This document shows, piece by piece, positions 9,356-19,063 of a stretch of DNA of 64,000 nt. Within the stretch, counting starts at the first letter, position 1; each line of letters begins with the position of its first letter. The notes below the pieces were generated by a model that worked only from the letters and a program-made list of their open reading frames with translations, had not been told where the DNA came from and did not search any database. The DNA is taken from contig NZ_LN997848.1 of assembly GCF_001511835.1 (NCBI RefSeq), positions 310,001-374,000 of the forward strand, written 5' to 3'. A program made the translations under genes and the position numbers. This DNA comes from Magnetospirillum sp. XM-1 (GTDB lineage Bacteria > Pseudomonadota > Alphaproteobacteria > Rhodospirillales > Magnetospirillaceae).

Positions 9356-9949
9356 ATGGTCGGCCCCGAGATCGAACGCCTGATCCAACTTCTTTCGCGG
9401 TTGCCGGGACTGGGCCCACGCTCGGCCCGGCGCGCCGCGCTACGGCTGGTGGAAAAGCGCGAAACCCTGCTGGTGCCCTTGGGCCAGGCCATGGCCGAGG
9501 CCGCCGCCAAGGTGCGCACCTGCTCGGTCTGCGGCAATTTCGACACCATCGATCCTTGCGCCATCTGCGCCGATCACCGCCGTGATCCGTCACAGCTTTG
9601 CGTGGTCGAGGACGTGGCCGGGCTGTGGGCCATGGAGCGCACCGGCAGCTTCAAGGGCCGCTATGCCGTCCTTGGCGGCCTGCTGTCCGCCCTGGACGGC
9701 ATCGGCCCCGACGATTTGGGCATCGCCCCCCTGGTGGCCCGCGCCGCCGACCCGGCCGTCACCGAAGTGATCCTGGCCACCCCCGCCACGGTGGAGGGCC
9801 AGACCACCGCCCATTACGTGGCGGAGCGGCTGGCGGAGTGCCACGTCACCGTCTCGGGCCTCGCCCACGGCGTGCCGGTGGGCGGCGAACTGGACCACCT
9901 GGACGACGGCACCATCACCGCGGCCCTTCGGGCGCGGCGCGTGTTCTGA
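9356..9949 (+). CDS. recR: Recombination protein RecR
   Basis: A 197-residue protein of RecR length and order. A helix-hairpin-helix ([14 protein letters not shown], about 13-26) is followed by a C4 zinc finger with C56, C59, C68 and C71. The Toprim domain begins at [17 protein letters not shown], and a C-terminal region contains [10 protein letters not shown] and [15 protein letters not shown]. RecR works with RecF/RecO to load RecA at gaps in damaged DNA. It is third in dnaX-ybaB-recR. Its stop directly abuts the stop of the minus-strand chemoreceptor gene, leaving no space for a separate terminator. Confidence 0.97.
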   Translation: MVGPEIERLIQLLSRLPGLGPRSARRAALRLVEKRETLLVPLGQAMAEAAAKVRTCSVCGNFDTIDPCAICADHRRDPSQLCVVEDVAGLWAMERTGSFKGRYAVLGGLLSALDGIGPDDLGIAPLVARAADPAVTEVILATPATVEGQTTAHYVAERLAECHVTVSGLAHGVPVGGELDHLDDGTITAALRARRVF

Positions 9950-11374
9950 TCAGGCCTTCACGCACAGCCGCACATTGCCCCACAGCCTTCCCTTGAGGAA
10001 AATGGGGGACGAAATGTCCTTCAGCACTTGGAACTGCCCGTTGCCCAGGTTGCGGCGGAAGGTCTGGACCAGGAACGGCTTGGTGGACTTGCCGCAACGG
10101 ATGGCGGTGCGGTCGTAAAAGCGCATGCGATGGCGGGAATTGGCCATGTTCCAGGCCGGATCGTCCTGGCGCGGGGGATGCGAATACTGCTTGTTGTGAA
10201 CCGGCATGTAGCCGTTGCGGTCGGTGACGGTGCATAGGACCACATCGGGCGAGATGTCCAGTTTGGGCTCCACCACCGGCGGGGCGAGCTTTTCCAGCAA
10301 CGGAAGCCAACGGGTGGTGTAGCGTTCCGGCCGGATGTTGGGAATCTCCCGGTAATCCTCGTCGAACATGGTTTCCAGATCGATCTCGCCGCAGTCGATG
10401 GCCTGTTCCAGCAAGGCCGCCATTTCCGCCGCCGTGGCCTGGACCGTCCGGATATAGGGCGTATCCACGGTCTCGATTCCGGCATTGGCCAGCATCTCGA
10501 TCAGGTCCTCGCCATGTTCCAGCAACTGGTAGGTGGCGGCGCTGACCTGCTCGGCATCGGCCTTGGACAGGGCTTCGTTGTCGGCGACCTGGCGAATTTC
10601 CGCCACCACCTGGGAACATTGCCGGCTGTTGTCCTCGGCGCCCGCCGCCATTTCGGCGATGCGGCCGGCCATGGTGTCCATGGAGACGCAGACCTCGTCG
10701 ATCCCGGCGATCGCCTCGCCGATGGCCCCCGTCCCCGCCTGGGCCGACGCCGCCGCCCCGGTGGCCGCGCCGCTTTCGGTGATCAGGGCGGTGATCTGGT
10801 CGCGCAGTTCGGCCACCGTGCCCTGGATGGTCTTCACCATGTCCGAGGTCCGGCGCGACAATTCCTTGACCTCGTTGGCCACCACGGTGAAGCCCCGTCC
10901 GGCCTCGCCGGCCCGCGCCGCCTCGATGGTGGCGTTGAGCGCCAGCATGTTGGTGGCCCGCGCGATGATTTCGATTTCCTGGGTGGCCTTGCCCACCCTC
11001 TCCAGGGATCCCTGGAGGCCGGGCAATTGCCGCTCGATCCGCTGGGTGCTGTCCACCAGTCCGAAGATGTCGGCCATGGCCTGCTTGATGGCGCCCTGGG
11101 AATGGGTCATGCGCTCGGCCATGGTTCCGGCCGCCTCGCGGCTTTCGGCCGCGGCCAGGGCGATCTGGCCGTTGGAGGATTCCATGGCGGCGGTGGCCGC
11201 GCTGACCTTGGACAGCAACTCGGTCTGCGCCGCGATACGAGTCGAGACATCGAAGATGCGCCCTGCGATATCGGCGGAATTGATGCCGAGCCTGCCGATT
11301 CTTTCGGCGAGAACGCCGATCAGACGATCCGCGTCCATTTCGATGATATCGCGCCGATCGAGCATGCCTTCCAT
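9950..11374 (-). CDS. Cytoplasmic methyl-accepting chemotaxis protein with C-terminal sensor
   Basis: About 474 residues with no membrane segments. After a short N-terminal region, a long alpha-helical MCP signalling domain carries the hairpin tip around [19 protein letters not shown] and [15 protein letters not shown]. The last ~130 residues form a PAS/Cache-like module ([10 protein letters not shown]...[15 protein letters not shown]...[16 protein letters not shown]), so the sensor lies after the signalling domain, the reverse of the usual order. ATG 11374 was chosen because GGAGGGGGG lies just upstream; the frame is open 39 codons further but without a ribosome site. It probably reports an internal or redox/metabolic cue to CheA. 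The ligand is unknown. Confidence 0.9.
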   Translation of the reverse strand: MEGMLDRRDIIEMDADRLIGVLAERIGRLGINSADIAGRIFDVSTRIAAQTELLSKVSAATAAMESSNGQIALAAAESREAAGTMAERMTHSQGAIKQAMADIFGLVDSTQRIERQLPGLQGSLERVGKATQEIEIIARATNMLALNATIEAARAGEAGRGFTVVANEVKELSRRTSDMVKTIQGTVAELRDQITALITESGAATGAAASAQAGTGAIGEAIAGIDEVCVSMDTMAGRIAEMAAGAEDNSRQCSQVVAEIRQVADNEALSKADAEQVSAATYQLLEHGEDLIEMLANAGIETVDTPYIRTVQATAAEMAALLEQAIDCGEIDLETMFDEDYREIPNIRPERYTTRWLPLLEKLAPPVVEPKLDISPDVVLCTVTDRNGYMPVHNKQYSHPPRQDDPAWNMANSRHRMRFYDRTAIRCGKSTKPFLVQTFRRNLGNGQFQVLKDISSPIFLKGRLWGNVRLCVKA

Positions 11375-11504
11375 GATCCCCCCTCCGATCTCAGAGCCTT
11401 TGCGGGCGTCCCCCGACAGCCCAGGGCAAGATACCGGCACCCTCAGGATTAGAAAAGTCTGATCCTGCGGAAAAACAACAGATGCCGGCATGAAGCTTCC
11501 GAGA

Positions 11505-12131
11505 TCAGGACGCCGCCCGGGCCTCCATCACCCAGGCCTGCATGGCGGGATGGGCCATGACGGCGTCGCAATAGGCGCTGGTCACCGGCCCCACCGGCAG
11601 GCTGTAGGTGCGGATGCGGGTGACGACGGGGGCGTACATGGCGTCGGCGTTGGTGAAGGCCCCGAACAGGAAGGGGCCGCCCTGGCCGAAGCGGGTGCGG
11701 CACTCGCTCCAGATGGCGTCGATGCGGGCGACGTCGGCCTTCACGTCGTCGGGAATCTCGGCCATGGGGTGGTCTTCCACCACGTCCATGGGGCAGGCAG
11801 AGCGCAGCGGCACGAAGCCGGCATGCATCTCCGCCGAGATGGAGCGGGCGTGGGCGCGGGCCTCGCGGTCTTCGGGCCACAATTTGGCCTCGGGGAAGCG
11901 CTCGGCCAGATATTCGCAGATGGCCAGCGAATCCCAGACCTTGACGCCCCCGTCATCCAGCATGGGAATCTTGCCCGACGGCGACCATTTGAGAATCGTC
12001 TCCTTGGTGTCGGGCTGGCGCAGTTCGATATGCACCTGACGGAAGGGGGCGCCGGTGGCCGCCAAGGCCATCCAGGCCCGAAGCGACCAGGACGACCAGC
12101 GCTTGGTGCCGACGACGAGGGTGAGTGACAT
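11505..12131 (-). CDS. Glutathione S-transferase family protein
   Basis: About 208 residues. The N-terminal thioredoxin-like domain begins [20 protein letters not shown], with Ser residues where GSTs of this kind place the catalytic side chain. It contains the cis-Pro segment GKIPML and the glutathione-binding [12 protein letters not shown] motif. An all-helical C-terminal domain follows. ATG 12131 has GGGAAG upstream and starts right at the first beta strand, so I prefer it to ATG 12158. The substrate is not predictable. It is divergent from the aminopeptidase, with about 80 nt between them for both promoters. Confidence 0.9.
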   Translation of the reverse strand: MSLTLVVGTKRWSSWSLRAWMALAATGAPFRQVHIELRQPDTKETILKWSPSGKIPMLDDGGVKVWDSLAICEYLAERFPEAKLWPEDREARAHARSISAEMHAGFVPLRSACPMDVVEDHPMAEIPDDVKADVARIDAIWSECRTRFGQGGPFLFGAFTNADAMYAPVVTRIRTYSLPVGPVTSAYCDAVMAHPAMQAWVMEARAAS

Positions 12132-12214
12132 GACGCTTCCCAAACCGTGGATGGTCACGGATCATGGGAGCAAGTGAAGGATGCCTTCAATAGGGAATTT
12201 AAGGAGAAAACAAG

Positions 12215-13597
<1,383 letters not shown>

Positions 13598-13607
13598 CGC
13601 CGACGGC

Positions 13608-13681
13608 TTTCGGCGGGCGGGACGCCCGCGCTCCGGTCACGAGGGCCTTTGCCTGGAGCGCGGCCGTCCCGGCCGCAGCCG
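13608..13681. repeat. Palindromic intergenic repeat, copy B
   Basis: GCGGGCGGGACGCCCGC-GCTCC, a spacer of about 22 nt, then GGAGC-GCGGCCGTCCCGGCCGC. One arm is the GGGC type and the other the GGCC type. This is the only copy between two genes of the same orientation, the aminopeptidase and the first trkH. It could end transcription of the first gene or trim its 3' end. Confidence 0.8.
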
Positions 13682-13755
13682 CCCGGAAGCAAGACAACCC
13701 TTTACAGGGGCGGCGAATCCTTCCATGAGTCATCTCTTCCAAGGGGACAGATGAC

Positions 13756-15204
13756 TTGATCGACATCCGGCCGGTTCTCTTCGTCAACGGCTTCCTGCTG
13801 CTGGTGCTGGCCTTGGCCATGGGCATCCCGGCGGTGGTCGATCTGCTGGCCGGCGACGTGGACTGGAAGGTCTTCGCGGTATCGGCCATGGTCACCGCCT
13901 TCGCCGGCCTGGCCCTGACCTTCGGCACGCGGGCCAAGGGCCGGCCCACTCTGTCGGCGCGCCAGGCCTTCATGCTGACCACTTTGGCCTGGATCACCAC
14001 GGCGGCCTTCGCGGCGCTGCCCTTCGCCTTCTCCAACCTGCGCCTGTCGCCCACCGACGCCGTGTTCGAGGCCATGAGCGGCCTGACCACCACCGGGGCG
14101 ACGGTGATCGTCGGCCTGGACCATGCGCCGCGCGGCATCCTGATCTGGCGCGCTTTGCTCAACTGGCTGGGCGGCATCGGCATCATCATCATGGCGGTGG
14201 CCATCCTGCCTTTGCTGCGCATCGGCGGCATGCAGGTGTTCCGCATGGAGACCTCGGACCGGACCGACACCATCAAACCGCGCATCACCCAGGTGGCCAC
14301 CTCCATCGCCCTGGTCTACGGGGTGTTCACCGCCCTGGCGGCCCTGGCCTTCTGGGCGGCGGGCATGGGCCGCTTCGACGCCGTCTGCCACGCCATGGCC
14401 GCCATCTCCACCGGCGGCTTCTCCACCTCGGACACCAAGCTGGCCCATTGGAGCACCGCCGTGCAGTGGGTCGCCATCTTCGCCATGATGGTCGGCGGCT
14501 CCAGCTTCGTGCTGTGGACCGGCCCCTGGCGCCGGGGCCGCCCGCGCATCATGGACGACGCCCAGGCCCACTGGTACCTGATGTTCATCGGCACCGCCGG
14601 CGGCGTGATGGCGCTGTGGCAATGGGCGGTCAACGACATGAGCTTCGGCATCGCCGTCCGCCACGCCGCCTTCAACGTGGTGTCCACCGTCACCACAACC
14701 GGCTTCGTCTCCACCGATTACGGCGCCTGGGGCGGCTTCGCCCACGTGGTGTTCTTCATCCTGGTGTTCATCGGCGGCTGCACCGGCTCCACCGCCGGGG
14801 GCGTGAAGATCTTCCGCTGGGAATTGCTGTTCGCCCTGGCCGGCATCCACCTGAAGCGCCTGCTTCACCCCCACGGGGTTTTCGTCATCCACTACAACCA
14901 GCGCCCCATCGCGCCCGCCGTCCTCGATTCGGTGCAGGGCTTCGTGGTGATGTACTTCTTCACCTTCGCCCTGTTCGCGCTGGCCTTGAGCATGGTCGGC
15001 CTGGACTTCCTGACCGCGCTGTCGGGATCGGCCGCCGCCCTGGCCAATGCCGGGCCGGGAATCGGCGACGTGATCGGCCCGTTCGGCAGCTACCGCCCCC
15101 TGCCCGATTCCGCCAAGTGGATCCTGGCCGCGGAAATGATGCTGGGCCGCCTGGAGCTGTTCACCGTGGCGGTGCTGTTCTCGCGCAGCTATTGGCGGGA
15201 GTAG
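13756..15204 (+). CDS. TrkH family potassium uptake protein, copy 1
   Basis: A 482-residue membrane protein with the fourfold M1-P-M2 layout of TrkH/KtrB. The four pore loops keep the selectivity-filter glycines: LTTTGATV (Gly114), ISTGGFSTSD, VSTVTTTGFVSTDYG and ANAGPGIGD. Known role: K+ uptake with a cytosolic TrkA nucleotide-binding ring. No trkA gene is in the window. The start is TTG at 13756, supported by AAGGGGA about 8 nt upstream; an ATG-ACT-TGA minicodon string immediately before it is not coding. A second trkH begins 7 nt after its stop. Confidence 0.94.
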   Translation: MIDIRPVLFVNGFLLLVLALAMGIPAVVDLLAGDVDWKVFAVSAMVTAFAGLALTFGTRAKGRPTLSARQAFMLTTLAWITTAAFAALPFAFSNLRLSPTDAVFEAMSGLTTTGATVIVGLDHAPRGILIWRALLNWLGGIGIIIMAVAILPLLRIGGMQVFRMETSDRTDTIKPRITQVATSIALVYGVFTALAALAFWAAGMGRFDAVCHAMAAISTGGFSTSDTKLAHWSTAVQWVAIFAMMVGGSSFVLWTGPWRRGRPRIMDDAQAHWYLMFIGTAGGVMALWQWAVNDMSFGIAVRHAAFNVVSTVTTTGFVSTDYGAWGGFAHVVFFILVFIGGCTGSTAGGVKIFRWELLFALAGIHLKRLLHPHGVFVIHYNQRPIAPAVLDSVQGFVVMYFFTFALFALALSMVGLDFLTALSGSAAALANAGPGIGDVIGPFGSYRPLPDSAKWILAAEMMLGRLELFTVAVLFSRSYWRE

Positions 15205-15211
15205 CGCAGAC

Positions 15212-16660
15212 ATGCTCGACCTTCGCCCCGTCCTGTCCTCCATCGGCGCCCTGGTCTGCGTGCTGGCCGCCGCCATGTGGCTGCCGGCCATCCTCGATTT
15301 CCGCGACGGACACGAGGAATGGCGGGTCTTCGCCACCTCGTCGGGACTGACCCTGTTTTTCGGCCTGGCCCTGCTGCTGGGCACCAGGACGCCGCACCGG
15401 CGGCGCAGCGTGCGCCAGACCTATCTGATCGCCACCTTCGGCTGGATGGTTCCCGCCCTGTTCGCCGCCCTTCCCCTGGTCTACGGTCCGCTGCAGCTGT
15501 CGGTCACCGACGCGGTGTTCGAGGCCATGGCGGGGCTGACCGCCACCAGCGCCACGGTGATCCGCGGCCTTGACGCCCTGCCGCGCGGATTGCTGCTGTG
15601 GCGGGCGCTGCTGGGCTGGCTGGGCGGCATCGGCGTCATCGCGCTGGCCATCACCGTCCTGCCCGACCTGGCGGTGGGCGGCATGCAGATGTTCCGGCTC
15701 GAAGTCCCCGGCCCGGCCGAGCGCGCCACCTCGCGGGGCAAGCGCATCGCGCTTTCCATCCTGGCCGGCTATTGCGGCGCCACCGCCCTGCTGGCGCTGG
15801 CGCTGTGGCTGGCCGGGATGAGCGGTTTCGAGGCCCTGGTCCACGCCATGGGCACCATCTCCACCTCGGGCGCCTCGACCTCGGACGCCTCCATCGGCCA
15901 TTTCGACAGCGCCGCCATCACGCTTCTGATCACGCTGGGCATGATCCTGGGCGGCATGCCGTTCCTGCTGTTCTTCCACATCCTGCGCGGCAACCGGAAG
16001 ATCGTGTCCCGCGACCACCAGCTGCGCTGGTATTTCGCCCTGCTGCTGCTGGGGACCCTGGGGGTGACGGCGTGGCTGATGACCAGCCGGGGGCTGGCCC
16101 CGCTGGACGCGGCCCGCCACGGGGCGCTGACCGTGGTGTCGGTGATGACCGGAACCGGCCACTTCACCCTGGAATACGGCAATTGGGGCGGCATGCCCGC
16201 CGCCATCCTGTTCTTCCTGGCCTTCGTGGGAGGCTGCGCCGGCTCGACCAGCGGCGGCATCAAGGTCTTCCGCTTCCAGTTCCTGTTCGCCGACGCCCTG
16301 ATGCAGATGCGCCGGCTGTTGCGGCCGCACGCGGTGCTGATCGCCAGCTTCAACCGCCGCCCCATCCCCGAGGACGTTCTGGGCTCGGTGATGGGCTTCC
16401 TGTTCGTCTACGCGTTGTCCTTCGCCATGCTGGCCATGTCGCTGGCCTTCCTCGGCCTCGACTTCGTCACGGCGGTGTCGGCGGCGGCCTCGGCGCTGGC
16501 CAATCTGGGGCCGGGCCTGGGGGCGGAGATCGGCCCCGGCGGGTCCTATGCCGGGCTGCCCGATCTGGCCAAGTGGCTGCTGTCCATGGGCATGCTGGCC
16601 GGGCGGCTGGAAGTGTTCACCGTGCTGGTGCTGTTCGTGCCCGCCTTCTGGCGGCAATAG
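15212..16660 (+). CDS. TrkH family cation uptake protein, copy 2, with altered filter
   Basis: A 482-residue TrkH paralogue of identical length to the gene before it and clearly a tandem duplicate. The pore loops read LTATSATV, ISTSGASTSD, VSVMTGTGHFTLEYG and ANLGPGLGAE. The first filter glycine is replaced by Ser113 while the other three are kept. In plant HKT transporters the Ser-Gly-Gly-Gly set goes with Na+ transport, so changed selectivity is plausible here (inference). It starts with ATG and is probably co-transcribed with copy 1. The last 21 bases of the gene are repeated directly 29 nt downstream. Confidence 0.93.
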   Translation: MLDLRPVLSSIGALVCVLAAAMWLPAILDFRDGHEEWRVFATSSGLTLFFGLALLLGTRTPHRRRSVRQTYLIATFGWMVPALFAALPLVYGPLQLSVTDAVFEAMAGLTATSATVIRGLDALPRGLLLWRALLGWLGGIGVIALAITVLPDLAVGGMQMFRLEVPGPAERATSRGKRIALSILAGYCGATALLALALWLAGMSGFEALVHAMGTISTSGASTSDASIGHFDSAAITLLITLGMILGGMPFLLFFHILRGNRKIVSRDHQLRWYFALLLLGTLGVTAWLMTSRGLAPLDAARHGALTVVSVMTGTGHFTLEYGNWGGMPAAILFFLAFVGGCAGSTSGGIKVFRFQFLFADALMQMRRLLRPHAVLIASFNRRPIPEDVLGSVMGFLFVYALSFAMLAMSLAFLGLDFVTAVSAAASALANLGPGLGAEIGPGGSYAGLPDLAKWLLSMGMLAGRLEVFTVLVLFVPAFWRQ

Positions 16661-16688
16661 CCGCCGGGCCCGCCTTCTGGCGGCAATA
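16639..16688. repeat. 21-bp direct repeat at the 3' end of trkH copy 2
   Basis: The string GCCCGCCTTCTGGCGGCAAT plus A occurs at 16639-16659 and again at 16668-16688, a period of 29 nt. The first copy contains the last codons and most of the stop codon of the gene. It looks like a small tandem duplication beyond the coding sequence, probably without function. Confidence 0.75.
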
Positions 16689-16692
16689 AATT

Positions 16693-16735
16693 CGGATGAA
16701 AGTCCCTCGGCTTCGCCTCGGTGTACTTTCATCCG
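16693..16735. terminator. Inverted repeat after the trkH pair
   Basis: CGGATGAAAGT at 16693-16703 pairs with ACTTTCATCCG at 16725-16735 around a 21-nt loop. It sits between the converging trkH and cheZ ends. There is no T-run, so it is a possible Rho-assisted or structural 3' end rather than a classic intrinsic terminator. Confidence 0.5.
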
Positions 16736-16796
16736 GGCAGAAGGTGGAGGGAAACGGGCTTGGGACGGCCCGGCGCCCGCTTCCCGAGTCGTTGTC

Positions 16797-16822
16797 CCGC
16801 GAGGTTGCGGACAACCTCGCGG
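16797..16822. terminator. Strong 11-bp hairpin at the end of cheZ
   Basis: CCGCGAGGTTG (16797-16807) and CAACCTCGCGG (16812-16822) form a perfect stem with a 4-nt loop, six bases past the cheZ stop codon on the minus strand. No U-tract follows on either strand, so termination strength is unclear; it may protect the 3' end of the cheZ mRNA. Confidence 0.5.
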
Positions 16823-16828
16823 CTTATG

Positions 16829-17401
16829 TCAGCCAAAGAGCTTGTCGATGGCGTCCTGGCCCAGCATGCGGTCCACGTCGGCCTGGGACACGCCCTGGCC
16901 GGGCAGCTGGGGCCCGTGCAGCAGCGCCTTGTCGGGATCGGTCTCTTCCTTCTTGATCTCGACCACCACCTTGGTCAGCTCGTCCTTGCCCCAGGTCAGG
17001 ATGACGGCCTTGATCCGGTCCTCGACGAACTTCATCGAGTTGACGATCTTGGAGATGCGCTGGCCGGTGATGTCCTGGAACGAGCAGGCCTCGAACACCT
17101 GATTGACCCGGTCGTCCACCTTGTCGAACACCTTGGCCAGCGGCTCGTTGTCGATGGCGGCGGCGCGGGCCTCGATCATCAGCTCGCTGATGGTCTCCAT
17201 GCTTTCCATGATGGTGTTGGTGGCGCTTTCCGTGGCGCCGACGATGGCGTCGAGCTGCTCGGACATGCTGCCGAAATGATCGGTGGCACCGGGCGGGTTG
17301 AGGGCCGCCAGCTCGGTCTTGATCTTCTGGAGGTGCCCGAACAGCCCCACCAGCTCGCGCTTGAGGAGGCCGCTGTCGGTCATCGGTGTCCGCATGTTCA
17401 T
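16829..17401 (-). CDS. cheZ: CheZ-type chemotaxis protein phosphatase
   Basis: A 190-residue, mostly helical soluble protein. The segment FEACSFQDITGQRISKIVNS is the CheZ active-site signature, with the Gln (in FQD) that attacks phospho-CheY and the preceding acidic face. The long helix hairpin around residues 30-130 gives the dimer rod. The C-terminus reads SQADVDRMLGQDAIDKLFG, two similar acidic-hydrophobic units like the CheY-binding tail of CheZ and the N-terminus of FliM. It should speed dephosphorylation of CheY and so reset flagellar bias. ATGs at 17401, 17395 and 17383 are all in frame. No other che genes are adjacent. Confidence 0.85.
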   Translation of the reverse strand: MNMRTPMTDSGLLKRELVGLFGHLQKIKTELAALNPPGATDHFGSMSEQLDAIVGATESATNTIMESMETISELMIEARAAAIDNEPLAKVFDKVDDRVNQVFEACSFQDITGQRISKIVNSMKFVEDRIKAVILTWGKDELTKVVVEIKKEETDPDKALLHGPQLPGQGVSQADVDRMLGQDAIDKLFG

Positions 17402-17471
17402 TCCATCGCCTTCATATAGACGCCTGAGGATAGCCTGTTTATCAGGATGACGCCAAGGGCCATCCCGCCGT

Positions 17472-18461
17472 TCAGTCCTTGCCCCGGAAGGTCCGCACCA
17501 GAGCCCGGGCCGCCGCGCCCGGGGCCATGAGGCCGGCGGCGACGCCCCGCTCCATCTCGGGCAGCAGGGTTTCCACCTGGGGGTCGTCGCGAAGCGCCTG
17601 CAGCAGGGTTTCCGAAACCTCGTTCCACATCCAGGCGTGGGCCTGGGCGGCGCGGCGCTCGGCCAGGGCGCCGGCCTTGTCCATGGTGGCGCGGTAGCTG
17701 TCGATGGTCGACCACACCTCGTCGATGCCTGAGCGCGCCAGGGCCGAACAGGTCAGCACCGGCACGGTCCAATGGGGCGAGGCCGGAGCCAGCAGGTGCA
17801 GCGCGTTCTTGTAGTCGCGCGCCGCGCGGGCGGCGGCGGCGGCCAGGTCGCCGTCCGCCTTGTTGACGATGATGGCGTCGGCCAACTCGACGATGCCCTT
17901 CTTGATGCCCTGCAACTCGTCGCCGCCGCCCGGCACCAGGACCAGCAGGAACATGTCCACCATCTCGGCCACCGCCGTCTCGGATTGGCCGACGCCCACC
18001 GTCTCGACCACGATCACGTCGAACCCCGCCGCCTCGCAGACCAGCATGGCCTCGCGCGTGCGGCGCGCCACGCCGCCCAGCGTGCAGCCCGACGGGCTGG
18101 GGCGGATGAAGGCGCGGGCATCCCTGGACAATTCCTCCATGCGGGTCTTGTCGCCGAGGATCGAGCCGCCCGAGCGCGGGCTGGACGGGTCCACCGCCAG
18201 TACGGCGGGCCGCTTGCCCATCTCGAGAACGTGCAGGCCGAAGCTTTCGATGAAGGTGCTTTTGCCCGCGCCGGGCACGCCGGTGATGCCGACCCGCACC
18301 GAGCGCCCGGTATGGGGCAGCAATTCGTGCATCAGCGCCTCGGCCGCCTCGCGGTGGTCGGGGCGGGTGGATTCGATCAGGGTGATGGCGCGGGCCAGGG
18401 CGCGGCGCTCGCCGGCCAGGACGCCGGCGGCCAAGGTCTTGGGATCGGGGGAGGAGCTCAC
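17472..18461 (-). CDS. MeaB/ArgK-type G3E GTPase (methylmalonyl-CoA mutase chaperone)
   Basis: A 329-residue P-loop GTPase. Walker A is GVPGAGKSTF (about residues 59-68), followed by the family motif VDPSSPRSGGSILGDKTRM, ETVGVGQSE as the switch/Walker B region and NKAD for guanine. MeaB guards adenosylcobalamin loading of methylmalonyl-CoA mutase and releases inactivated cofactor. The mutase genes are not in the window. Two small proteins lie just upstream, with the nearer only 8 nt away, so they are probably co-transcribed; a functional link is unproven. Confidence 0.93.
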   Translation of the reverse strand: MSSSPDPKTLAAGVLAGERRALARAITLIESTRPDHREAAEALMHELLPHTGRSVRVGITGVPGAGKSTFIESFGLHVLEMGKRPAVLAVDPSSPRSGGSILGDKTRMEELSRDARAFIRPSPSGCTLGGVARRTREAMLVCEAAGFDVIVVETVGVGQSETAVAEMVDMFLLVLVPGGGDELQGIKKGIVELADAIIVNKADGDLAAAAARAARDYKNALHLLAPASPHWTVPVLTCSALARSGIDEVWSTIDSYRATMDKAGALAERRAAQAHAWMWNEVSETLLQALRDDPQVETLLPEMERGVAAGLMAPGAAARALVRTFRGKD

Positions 18462-18469
18462 GTTAAGGG

Positions 18470-18742
18470 CTATCTCTTCTTGTCGTCGGGCTCGCGGCCC
18501 TGGTTGAGAAAGGTGAGGATGGCCATGCTGACCAGCTTGGCGCGGTCCTCGTCCGACAGATGGTCGAGAATCTTGCGCTTGGCCCGGTGAACCTCCTGGG
18601 CGCGCTTCAAAAGCGCGGCGCGCTCGGAGCCGGGATCGGCCTTGGGCGAAGGCGGGGACGGGGGCTTGGTGGCGGCAGGCTTGGGCCTGGCCTTCGGCTT
18701 GGGCTTTTCGTCGGCGAACAGATTTTTGAGGAAGCCGAACAT
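18470..18742 (-). CDS. Small charged protein, paralogue of its upstream neighbour
   Basis: About 90 residues. MFGFLKNLFAD is followed by a Lys/Pro/Ala-rich linker and a helical C-terminal domain with RAALLKRAQEVHRAKRKILDHLSDEDRAKL. The next gene upstream has the same plan (MFGWLSRL, linker, LSDEEREKLNKVAL), so the two arose by duplication. No known domain is recognised and there is no signal peptide; the short hydrophobic N-terminus may be an amphipathic membrane-contact helix. ATG 18742 overlaps the stop of the previous gene by one base (TGATG), implying translational coupling. Confidence 0.75.
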   Translation of the reverse strand: MFGFLKNLFADEKPKPKARPKPAATKPPSPPSPKADPGSERAALLKRAQEVHRAKRKILDHLSDEDRAKLVSMAILTFLNQGREPDDKKR

Positions 18743-19056
18743 CACGCCCCTCCTCCCAGCAAAGCCTTCAGCGCCACCTTGTTGAGCTTTTCGCGCTCCT
18801 CGTCCGACAGCTCCGCCAGCACCCCCTGGCGCGCCCGATGGACCAGCATGGCCGAGCGGATCAGCTGGGCCTTTTCCGGCGGCAGGCGCTTCATGCGCTC
18901 TTCCGCCTCGGCCAGCGCGGTGGCGGGATCGCGCTCTTTGCGCTTGGGAGCGGCGGCGACCTGCGGGCGAACGGACGGTCCGGGCGCCGGGCGCTTCAGC
19001 GCCTCGCGCGCCCGCTTGTCGAGGACCAGACGGGACAGCCAGCCGAACATGGGCAA
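18742..19056 (-). CDS. Small charged protein, paralogue of its downstream neighbour
   Basis: About 104 residues; ATG 19050 (MFGWLSRLVLDKRA) may be the true start, giving 102. A basic N-terminal helix, a Pro/Ala-rich linker and a C-terminal helical domain (EKAQLIRSAMLVHRARQGVLAEL, then SDEEREKLNKVALKALLGG) are visible. The C-terminal domain is shared with the next gene. The function is unknown. It is 7 nt from the carboxypeptidase stop and overlaps the next small gene, so the run carboxypeptidase-small-small-meaB looks like one transcript. Confidence 0.75.
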   Translation of the reverse strand: MPMFGWLSRLVLDKRAREALKRPAPGPSVRPQVAAAPKRKERDPATALAEAEERMKRLPPEKAQLIRSAMLVHRARQGVLAELSDEEREKLNKVALKALLGGGA

Positions 19057-19063
19057 GAGTCTA

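Noticed and set aside
17472-18461. MeaB gene as an arginine/ornithine transport kinase (ArgK)
   Set aside because: The GTPase motifs fit the MeaB role; the ArgK transport name is a historical misassignment.
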